Made by a program: the position numbers and the translations under genes. Below the pieces are notes generated by a model. The model worked only from the letters and a program-made list of their open reading frames with translations. It had not been told where the DNA came from and made no database searches. A DNA stretch of 5,041 nt from Acidobacteriaceae bacterium. Its GTDB lineage: Bacteria > Acidobacteriota > Terriglobia > Terriglobales > Acidobacteriaceae. Of this stretch, positions 1 to 5,041 are shown in pieces (position 1 is the stretch's first letter; the number at the start of each line of letters is the position of its first letter). The DNA lies in assembly GCA_003165455.1 (NCBI GenBank), contig PLUJ01000122.1:4857-9897 (forward strand). The letters are read 5' to 3'.

Positions 1-1143
1 AAAGGCTCGGGTCGAAGTCAACGAGGTCGCCGTAAGGGGATTGTAGATTTGATGGACAGAGGCGCCCGCTTCCGTGTCGTTACAGAACCCGGCCCCGCTA
101 AAACCGGTTAAGCACAGGTCAGAAAAGTCGCCTGAACGTTCCTGGAGGGTTGGGACGGTGGTGTTAAACGGAGTGCCCTGTCGCAACCGGAAGCCTTCAT
201 AACTGCCAACGACGAAAGTCTTGTTCTTGATTACGGCTCCGCCAACCGCGGCGCCAAACTGATTCTGCACGAACGGCACCGGTTCGTTTGACGTGCCCGC
301 GTTCAGTTCTTCCACCTTATTGAAGAACTCGTTGGTATTCAAAGCCTTATTCCGGAGATATTCGTAGCCTTCCCCGTGCCAGGTGTTGGTGCCCGACTTG
401 GTGCTCATGTTGATAACGCCACCGGCGAACTTGCCCCACTCCGGACCAAGGTTGTTGTCCAGAACCTTAAATTCGGAGATCGAGTCCTGGGTCGGAACCA
501 GGAATGGCAGGTTGATGTAGCCGATATTCAGGGGTTGACCATCCAAGTACTCCGCGCCTTCATTGGCGAAGGCACCGCCGATCTGGTAGTTGGCGAAGTC
601 AAAAGGATTCTTGCCGACGACGTTTCCTTCCGTTCTGCCCTGCGGAATGACGGACGGGGTGATCGTGGTCAAGTTGAATATGTTGCGCCCGTTCAGTGGA
701 AGCTCGTTGGCTTCGCGCTGATCGACCACGGTTCCGAGAGAGGAACTCTCGGTCTGCAGCAATGGAGTCTCGGAGGTGACTTCAACCACCTGACTCACCT
801 CGCCAACCTGGAGGGCGGCATCGACGCGAGTATTCTGCGCCACGTCGACGGTTACACCCGCGCGCACAAAGTGCTTAAAACCCTGCTTTTCCACGTCAAC
901 CCGGTATTGACCGGGCAAAAGATTTACGAAATTGAAGAGTCCATCGCTGCCGCTGGACTGGGTGCGCTTTTCCTGGGTGCCGGCGTTGGTCAACGTGACA
1001 TTGGCATCGGTGATGGAAGCACCGGAGGCGTCGGTAACGGAACCGGCGACCGAACCGTAGGTGTTTTGCGCGTGGAGCGAAGGAGATGCGGAGAACAGCA
1101 GTCCCAAGCAGACAAGGAGGGTGCAGGTTATGCGACGCGGCAT
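1..1143 (-). CDS. TonB-dependent receptor with carboxypeptidase-regulatory-like N-terminal domain (5' part only)
   Basis: This is the N-terminal 381 residues of an outer-membrane TonB-dependent transporter/Oar-like receptor; the gene continues past the left edge. I translated the reverse complement and found no stop. A signal peptide (MPRR, then a hydrophobic stretch TLLVCLGLLFSA, cleavage near LHA|Q at residue 25) is followed at about 28-115 by a carboxypeptidase-regulatory-like beta-sandwich (GSVAGSVTDASGA start, SDGLFNFVNLLPGQY core). Then come the linker ELPLNGRN (147-154) and a plug-like region with YLDGQPLN (199-206), FKVLDNNLGPEWGKFAGG (225-242) and the GGVINMSTKSGTNTWHG segment (241-257). 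The stretch FGAAVGGAVIKNKTFVVGSYEGFR (296-319, cited by ends FGAAV and YEGFR) is typical of the acidobacterial family, whose members usually run to about 1,000 residues or more. The ATG is preceded by AAAAGGG at a 5-nt spacing. The family normally imports large ligands using TonB energy; the ligand cannot be read here. The gene is divergent from a LacI-type regulator, which may control it. Confidence 0.93.
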   Translation of the reverse strand, partial: MPRRITCTLLVCLGLLFSASPSLHAQNTYGSVAGSVTDASGASITDANVTLTNAGTQEKRTQSSGSDGLFNFVNLLPGQYRVDVEKQGFKHFVRAGVTVDVAQNTRVDAALQVGEVSQVVEVTSETPLLQTESSSLGTVVDQREANELPLNGRNIFNLTTITPSVIPQGRTEGNVVGKNPFDFANYQIGGAFANEGAEYLDGQPLNIGYINLPFLVPTQDSISEFKVLDNNLGPEWGKFAGGVINMSTKSGTNTWHGEGYEYLRNKALNTNEFFNKVEELNAGTSNEPVPFVQNQFGAAVGGAVIKNKTFVVGSYEGFRLRQGTPFNTTVPTLQERSGDFSDLCLTGFSGAGFCNDTEAGASVHQIYNPLTATSLTSTRAF

Positions 1144-1148
1144 AGTAA

Positions 1149-1155
1149 CCCTTTT
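1149..1155 (-). promoter_or_regulatory. Ribosome binding site of the TonB-dependent receptor gene
   Basis: Read on the minus strand, AAAAGGG lies 5 nt upstream of the ATG at 1143-1141. This is a purine-rich Shine-Dalgarno-like site at a normal distance. It supports the chosen start, which also begins a good signal peptide. Confidence 0.5.
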
Positions 1156-1192
1156 CAATTACAGGAATTCCCCTATTGAGGGAGCGGGTGGA

Positions 1193-1221
1193 TTTTCAGG
1201 CAGATGCATATCCGTTGTCAA
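1193..1221 (-). promoter_or_regulatory. Candidate sigma-70 promoter of the TonB-dependent receptor gene
   Basis: On the minus strand a perfect TTGACA (1221-1216) is followed after 17 nt by TGAAAA (1198-1193), a weak -10 with three of six consensus bases. The predicted start would leave a leader of roughly 40 nt before the ATG at 1143. The -35 match and position are good, but the -10 is poor. The promoter may be weak or activator-dependent, or the match may be chance in an AT-rich gap. Confidence 0.35.
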
Positions 1222-1288
1222 GAATAAAATTAACAATTTCGTAATGAATTAGCGTTAACCCTTGTTAGGAATGGTATGCTGGCGCGTC

Positions 1289-2299
1289 ATGCCGGTAACT
1301 ATGCTAACGATCGCGCGGGACCTGAATATCTCCGTGGTGACGGTTTCGAAGGTGTTGCGGAACCAGGGGCGAATCAGCGAAGCCACGCGAGAACGCGTGC
1401 TGCGCCGGGCGAAAGAGCTGAATTATCAGATGAACTGGGTGGCGCGGAGCCTGGTGACGCGCCGAACCTACACGATTGGACTGGTGCTGCCGGAATTCAC
1501 GCATCCGTTTTTTGCGGAGGTGGCCCAGGCAGTAGCGGAAACGGTTCGGCCGCGCGGTTATCACATGGTGCTCTCGTGCTTTGAAGAGAATCCAGAGATC
1601 GAAGAGAACGAGATCGATTCGATGCTAGCCCGGCAGATCGATGGGCTGATTATCGCGACCTCGCAGCCGCCGGAACATCTGGATATTTTCCAACGGATAC
1701 GCCGGCGGGAGGTGCCGTATGTATTGATTGACAGGCCGATCATCGGGTTGCATGCATGCTTTGTGGGGGTGGATAACCAGGCGATCGGGCGACTGGCGAC
1801 CGAACATCTGATCGATCAAGGATGCGCCCGGATTGCCCACCTGCGCGGACCCGACGCGAGGATTTCCGAGGCCCGCATGGCCGGATACCGGCAGGCGTTG
1901 GCCAAGCGCGGGTTGCGAATCCCTGGGAGTTACGTGGTTGAAGGTGGTCACCGAGACGCATCCGGATATGAAGGGATGAAGATCTTGCTGAAAGAGCGTC
2001 CGCTTCCGGATGCGGTCTTCTGCTTCAACGATCCGGTTGCGATCGGAGCGATTCGAGCGATATTGGAGGCGGGGCTGAAGCTGCCGGGAGATATTTCGGT
2101 GGCGGGGTCGGGAAATATACATTACTCGGATCTGCTGGCGGTTCCACTGACCACCGTCGATCAGGGGAGCCGGCGAATTGGCGCGCTGGCGGCGGAGTTG
2201 CTGATGGCGAGGATCGGAGTGAAGACTTCGATTAAGCCGGAAACGATTTTAATCCCGCCGAAACTGGTGGAGCGGCAGTCGACACACAGGATAGTGTAG
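1289..2299 (+). CDS. LacI/GalR-family transcriptional regulator
   Basis: This is a complete 336-residue cytoplasmic DNA-binding repressor, of normal family length (about 330-350). The N-terminal helix-turn-helix is TIARDLNISVVTVSKVLR (7-24), with recognition helix about 16-24. The hinge helix NWVARSLV (49-56) carries the Leu55 that usually wedges into the operator minor groove. The periplasmic-binding-protein-like effector domain runs from about 62 (YTIGLVLPEF). It includes HLRGPDARISEARMAGY (184-200), whose Arg196 matches the effector-contacting arginine of LacI/PurR, and FNDPVAIGAI (246-255), whose Asp248 matches the ligand-binding aspartate. VPLTTVDQ (285-292) and the terminal LIPPKLVERQS are also typical. 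Effectors in this family are mostly sugars or nucleobases; this one is unknown. The start is uncertain: in-frame TTG at 1262 and ATG at 1271 and 1301 are possible, and none has a well-spaced Shine-Dalgarno. I chose 1289 because it fits family N-termini. It is divergent from the receptor gene and 56 nt upstream of the CRTAC1 gene, which it may co-regulate. Confidence 0.93.
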   Translation: MPVTMLTIARDLNISVVTVSKVLRNQGRISEATRERVLRRAKELNYQMNWVARSLVTRRTYTIGLVLPEFTHPFFAEVAQAVAETVRPRGYHMVLSCFEENPEIEENEIDSMLARQIDGLIIATSQPPEHLDIFQRIRRREVPYVLIDRPIIGLHACFVGVDNQAIGRLATEHLIDQGCARIAHLRGPDARISEARMAGYRQALAKRGLRIPGSYVVEGGHRDASGYEGMKILLKERPLPDAVFCFNDPVAIGAIRAILEAGLKLPGDISVAGSGNIHYSDLLAVPLTTVDQGSRRIGALAAELLMARIGVKTSIKPETILIPPKLVERQSTHRIV

Positions 2300-2338
2300 A
2301 AATTCACCGGCGAGACGAGATTGATGGAAGAGGAAGAT

Positions 2339-2351
2339 CGAGTCGGACTCG
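2339..2351 (+). promoter_or_regulatory. 13-nt palindrome just before the CRTAC1-family gene
   Basis: CGAGTC and GACTCG form perfect 6-bp arms around a single G, ending 4 nt before the GTG at 2356. As RNA it could fold as a 4-bp stem with a 5-nt loop; as DNA it could be a half-size operator. It occupies the place where a Shine-Dalgarno for GTG 2356 would be expected. There is no following T-run, so it is not a terminator. Function is unproven and chance is possible. Confidence 0.25.
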
Positions 2352-2355
2352 GCCT

Positions 2356-4038
2356 GTGCATTCAGTGAGGAACTATATCAAGGTGCGGAATCACTGGTTT
2401 CCGAACATTTTGTGTCGCGGAATATGCGTTTTGGGGATTGCGGTGTGCGGTACTGCGGTGGCGGCACAGGTGTTCGAGGTGAAAAGTCCGAAGGGATTGG
2501 ACTTTACGCTGCAAAACTCTCCCACTTCCCGGAAGTATCTGATCGAAACCATGCCGGGAGGAGTGGCGCTTCTGGACTACAACAACGACGGGTTGCTGGA
2601 TATTTTTGTGGTGAATGGCGGGCGGGTGACGGACCCGATGGGGATGCCGGAAAATTTTGATCGTCACGACCCGCGTTACTGGAACCGGTTATACCGCCAG
2701 AATAAGGATGGCAGCTTTACCGATGTGACCGAGCAGGCTGGGCTGGCGAATGCGGGCGATGGAAACTACGGCATGGGCGTGGCCGTCGGGGATTACGATA
2801 ATGACGGATATCCGGACCTTTACGTGACGAGTTACGGGAAGAACATTCTCTATCACAACAATGGGGACGGAACTTTTACCGATGTGACGGCGAAGGCGGG
2901 AGTTGCGGGCGGTGGGTGGTCGGCATCGGCGGGATTTTTTGACTACGACAACGATGGGAAGCTGGATCTGTTTGTAACCCGCTACATGGATTGGGATACG
3001 AAGCACAGCAAGGACTGCGGCGGCAACTATCATACTTATTGTCCGCCGGAAGAGTTCCCTTCCACTACAAACCTCCTTTATCACAATAATGGCGACGGGA
3101 CTTTTACCGATGTGAGCCAGCGCTCGGGCATCGCGGCGAAGAAAGGGCGGGCTTTGGGAGTGGCGTTCGCCGACTACGATGGTGACGGCTTCACCGACAT
3201 ATTCGTGGCGAACGATGGGATGCAGCAATATCTCTTTCATAACAATGGCAATGGAACGTTCACCGAGGTAGGAATGGAAGCTGGAACGGCGCTTTCTCAG
3301 GATGGACGGCGGCTTTCCGGCATGGGAGTGGTGTTCCAGGACTATGACAACGATGGAAAAGCCGACGTGGTTGTGACGGAGCTGCCCAGAGAGATTTACG
3401 GCGTCTACCACAACGATGGCGATGGATCGTTTACCTATCGCAGTCTTGAGACTGGACTGGGGCTGCTTTCGAGCGGGAGTTCGGGATGGGGCGTGGGACT
3501 GGAGGATTTCGACAACGATGGCTGGAAGGATTTATTCGTAGCGCAGGGGCATGTGCTCGATAATGTGGAGCAGATCGACCCTTCGCTTCATTATCTTGAG
3601 CCGCCACTTTTGGCAATGAATCACAATGGCCGGTTCGAGCGAGCCGACTCCGGCGCCACGGTTCCCGCAGCCGCGCGTGGAGCGGCTTTCGGCGATTTAA
3701 ACAATGACGGTTGGCAGGATGTGGTGATGACGACTCTGGGGGGCCATCCTCAGGTTTTAATGAATCGAGGCGGCAAGCTGCACTGGCTGGTCATTACTCT
3801 GCGCGGCACTCGCAGCAATCGAGACGGATTTGGTGCGCGCGTGCAGGTGAACGGGCAGATGAGATTCGCGACTTCGGCGGGCAGTTACGTCTCGTCCAGC
3901 GACAAGCGATTGCACTTTGGTCTGGGGGCGGCGGAGAAAGCGAAGGTCGAAATCGCGTGGCCTTCCGGAATTCACCAAACACTGAATAATGTTCCCGCCG
4001 ATCAATTCCTGGAAGTGCGGGAACCGGAGAAGCCGTGA
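2356..4038 (+). CDS. Exported CRTAC1-family protein: VCBS/FG-GAP repeats plus C-terminal ASPIC/UnbV domain
   Basis: This complete 560-residue protein is probably periplasmic, surface-bound or secreted. A signal peptide lies near residues 11-37, with hydrophobic core GICVLGIAVCGTAVA and likely cleavage at VAA|Q. A beta-propeller-like body carries seven DxDxDG-type loops at 74-79, 146-151, 196-201, 273-278, 329-334, 384-389 and 447-452. They alternate with YHNNGDGTFTDV-type strands (about 112, 165, 241, 293 and 350). Such loops bind calcium in integrin-type propellers. A C(221)GGNYHTYC(229)PPEEF insert resembles one seen in CRTAC1-like proteins. The ASPIC/UnbV domain spans about 475-555 (SNRDGFGARV, DKRLHFGLG, VEIAWPSG). 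The family takes its name from human cartilage acidic protein 1; no enzymatic role is established, and binding or adhesion is the usual guess. GTG 2356 opens the longest frame but has no well-spaced Shine-Dalgarno. GTG 2383, with GAGG 12 nt upstream, would give a shorter and better signal peptide. The gene follows the LacI-family gene by 56 nt and overlaps the TPR gene. Confidence 0.92.
   Translation: MHSVRNYIKVRNHWFPNILCRGICVLGIAVCGTAVAAQVFEVKSPKGLDFTLQNSPTSRKYLIETMPGGVALLDYNNDGLLDIFVVNGGRVTDPMGMPENFDRHDPRYWNRLYRQNKDGSFTDVTEQAGLANAGDGNYGMGVAVGDYDNDGYPDLYVTSYGKNILYHNNGDGTFTDVTAKAGVAGGGWSASAGFFDYDNDGKLDLFVTRYMDWDTKHSKDCGGNYHTYCPPEEFPSTTNLLYHNNGDGTFTDVSQRSGIAAKKGRALGVAFADYDGDGFTDIFVANDGMQQYLFHNNGNGTFTEVGMEAGTALSQDGRRLSGMGVVFQDYDNDGKADVVVTELPREIYGVYHNDGDGSFTYRSLETGLGLLSSGSSGWGVGLEDFDNDGWKDLFVAQGHVLDNVEQIDPSLHYLEPPLLAMNHNGRFERADSGATVPAAARGAAFGDLNNDGWQDVVMTTLGGHPQVLMNRGGKLHWLVITLRGTRSNRDGFGARVQVNGQMRFATSAGSYVSSSDKRLHFGLGAAEKAKVEIAWPSGIHQTLNNVPADQFLEVREPEKP
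2851..2887 (+). repeat. Internal coding repeat, copy 1 (VCBS linker)
   Basis: These 37 nt encode YHNNGDGTFTDV and match the copy at 3079-3115 at 34 of 37 positions; the three differences are all third-codon positions. It is a direct repeat of one propeller blade segment, 228 bp (76 codons) upstream of its partner. Confidence 0.7.
3079..3115 (+). repeat. Internal coding repeat, copy 2 (VCBS linker)
   Basis: Partner of the 37-nt repeat at 2851-2887, encoding the same YHNNGDGTFTDV peptide, with only silent third-base changes. A more diverged version begins near 3232 (FHNNGNGTFTEV). Confidence 0.7.
4026..4030 (+). promoter_or_regulatory. Ribosome binding site of the TPR gene, inside the CRTAC1-family gene
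   Basis: GGAGA ends 4 nt before the GTG at 4035 and lies within the last codons of the upstream gene. It fixes the TPR start at the GTG that overlaps the upstream TGA, which favours coupled translation. Confidence 0.6.
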
Positions 4039-5041
4039 TCCACGCACTTTTATTGCTATGGTTGACCTGGCAAGCCGCTTCGCCGCAAGCGGTCGAACAC
4101 ATGCAAGCGGGAATCGAAGCAGATAAGGCAGGAAAGTTCGACGTTGCCATTGCGGAGTTCAAGAAGGCAACGGAACTCGATCCAGCGCTGGGCGATGGGT
4201 TCATCAGCCTGGGCCAGGCGTATATGGAGAGCGGGAATTACGGGTCCGCGATTCCGCCCCTTAAACACGCTTTGGAGTTGAACTCGGATTCGCTGCCAGC
4301 GCATCAATTGCTGGGCTACTGCCTGCTTTCGCAGGGCTATGCGAGCGAGGCTATTCCGCAGTTACAACTCTCTCCGGATAAGACTGCCTTGGGCATTGCC
4401 CAGATACAGACCGGACAATTGCCGGAAGCGGTGGCGAATCTGCAGACGGCGCTGGCTGCCCATCCCAACGATCCAGACATCCTTTATTACCTGGGCCGCG
4501 CGAGCGGTCTGCTGGCGAAACAGTCCATCGACACTTTACTGGCAGCCTACCCGGATTCAGCTCGCGCCCACCAGGCGATGGCAGAAAATTATTTCGTGTT
4601 GCGCAGAATGCCGGACGCCGAAAAAGAGTATCGCGAAGCACTTCGGCTGCGCCCGGCATTGCCCGAGGCTCACCTTGCCCTTGGCCTGGTTTACGCGGGA
4701 GCCTTTCAATGGCCCAAAGCGGAAGAACAATTCCACATGCAGGCGAAGCTGCAGCCGGGAAATGCGGAAGCTGCTTATCGTCTGGGCGAGGCATTGCTGG
4801 AGCAGGGAAAAGCTCACGAGGCGCGGGCGGAACTTGTGCGCGCGGACCATCTGCTGCCGGAGATGCCGGAAACCCTTTATTCGCTGGGCAAGGCGGCGTC
4901 GCTCGAAGGCGACTCTGCCACTGCAGAAAAAGAGTGGACTAAACTTCTTTCCATCGAGAAGCAAAGCTCTCTCGCAGCGCAAGCCCACTTCGGCTTGGCG
5001 GGAATTTACCGAAAGCAAGGAAAGACGGCAGAAGCGAAGCA
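4035..5041 (+). CDS. Exported tetratricopeptide-repeat protein (3' end missing)
   Basis: This gene is open to the right edge (335 codons plus 2 nt), so the C-terminus is unseen. The GTG start shares the sequence GTGA with the stop of the CRTAC1-family gene (4-nt overlap) and has GGAGA 4 nt upstream. A short hydrophobic leader (MIHALLLLWLTWQAASPQA) resembles a signal peptide with cleavage near residue 15-19, so the protein is probably periplasmic. The rest is about ten tandem TPR helix pairs: roughly 19-52, 53-86, 87-115, 116-146, 147-175, 176-209, 210-243, 244-277, 278-311 and 314 onward. Good repeats include AGKFDVAIAEFKKATELDP (32-50) and DAEKEYREALRLRPALPEA (194-212). Repeats 3 to 5 are shorter than the normal 34 residues and degenerate. 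TPR arrays are protein-binding scaffolds; the obvious candidate partner is the co-translated CRTAC1-family protein, but that is inference. No catalytic motif is visible. Confidence 0.9.
   Translation, partial: MIHALLLLWLTWQAASPQAVEHMQAGIEADKAGKFDVAIAEFKKATELDPALGDGFISLGQAYMESGNYGSAIPPLKHALELNSDSLPAHQLLGYCLLSQGYASEAIPQLQLSPDKTALGIAQIQTGQLPEAVANLQTALAAHPNDPDILYYLGRASGLLAKQSIDTLLAAYPDSARAHQAMAENYFVLRRMPDAEKEYREALRLRPALPEAHLALGLVYAGAFQWPKAEEQFHMQAKLQPGNAEAAYRLGEALLEQGKAHEARAELVRADHLLPEMPETLYSLGKAASLEGDSATAEKEWTKLLSIEKQSSLAAQAHFGLAGIYRKQGKTAEAK

Larger units (their letters stand above)
1144..1288. promoter_or_regulatory. Divergent intergenic control region
   Basis: This 145-bp gap separates the receptor gene from the LacI-family gene, so it must contain the receptor promoter and probably that of the regulator. 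It is clearly more AT-rich than the flanking genes around 1211-1260. A TTGTCA (1215-1220) on the plus strand overlaps the minus-strand TTGACA, with no convincing plus-strand -10 (CGTAAT at 1240-1245 is the nearest, at a 19-nt spacing). TTAAC (1230-1234) and GTTAA (1254-1258) form a spaced inverted repeat, and GTTAAC at 1254-1259 is itself palindromic. LacI-family proteins usually bind compact palindromes of about 14-20 bp with a central CG; no clear one was found, so the operator is not assigned. Confidence 0.45.

Noticed and set aside
376..1179. 267-residue plus-strand reading frame
   Set aside because: It is the antisense shadow of the TonB-dependent receptor gene, whose minus-strand translation shows a signal peptide and clear family motifs over the same bases. 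The plus-strand peptide resembles no family.
1171..1182. CCCT-ATTG-AGGG hairpin in the receptor leader
   Set aside because: A four-base stem is too short to call a regulatory element or terminator, and there is no T-run.
2324..2368. 14-codon ATG frame (MEEEDRVGLGLCIQ) ending over GTG 2365, a possible leader peptide
   Set aside because: There is no ribosome site at a useful distance, no attenuator-type codon run and no terminator. The overlap is most simply chance.
2689..3411. 240-residue minus-strand reading frame opposite the CRTAC1-family gene
   Set aside because: Its valine/isoleucine-rich repeats are the reverse complement of the repeated DxDxDG and HNNGDG codons. It has no recognisable domain, while the plus strand is a convincing gene.
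3778..4038. ASPIC/UnbV domain as a sign of an enediyne biosynthesis cluster
   Set aside because: UnbV-type proteins occur next to enediyne cassettes, but no polyketide synthase or partner genes are here. The domain is common in acidobacterial secreted proteins outside such clusters.
3794..5018. Several minus-strand frames opposite the end of the CRTAC1-family gene and the TPR gene
   Set aside because: All overlap a continuous plus-strand frame with strong domain evidence, and their peptides are low-complexity or arginine/proline-rich without family features.

Overview
The window looks like chromosomal DNA of a free-living Gram-negative heterotroph, most likely an Acidobacteriota (Terriglobia / Solibacter / Koribacter type). 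This is an inference from gene families, not a database result. It rests on a TonB-dependent receptor with an N-terminal carboxypeptidase-regulatory-like fold, next to a LacI-type regulator and a secreted VCBS/FG-GAP plus ASPIC/UnbV protein followed by a TPR protein. Families of these kinds are abundant in that phylum. Most of the window is coding.

Layout. (1) 1-1143, minus strand: the first 381 residues of a large outer-membrane TonB-dependent receptor, whose C-terminal barrel lies beyond the left edge. The long plus-strand reading frame over this stretch is only its shadow. (2) About 1144-1288: a short divergent intergenic region. It holds a perfect TTGACA -35 hexamer for the receptor gene, an overlapping TTGTCA facing the other way, and AT-rich sequence with a spaced inverted repeat. 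(3) 1289-2299, plus strand: a complete LacI/GalR-family repressor. (4) 2300-2355: a short gap with a 13-nt palindrome. (5) 2356-4038, plus strand: a complete exported CRTAC1-family protein with seven calcium-loop-like DxDxDG repeats and a C-terminal ASPIC/UnbV domain. (6) 4035-5041, plus strand: an exported TPR-repeat protein that overlaps the previous stop codon by 4 nt and runs off the right edge.

How they may work together. The regulator is divergent from the receptor and lies directly upstream of the CRTAC1-TPR pair in the same direction. The simplest model is a regulated envelope module: the LacI-type protein senses a small molecule, typically a sugar in this family, and controls both the receptor and its own downstream genes. 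The CRTAC1 and TPR genes are almost certainly co-translated, and both products appear to be exported, so a periplasmic or surface complex is plausible. No enzyme is present to identify a substrate. No RNA genes, CRISPR arrays, insertion sequences or phage genes were seen.
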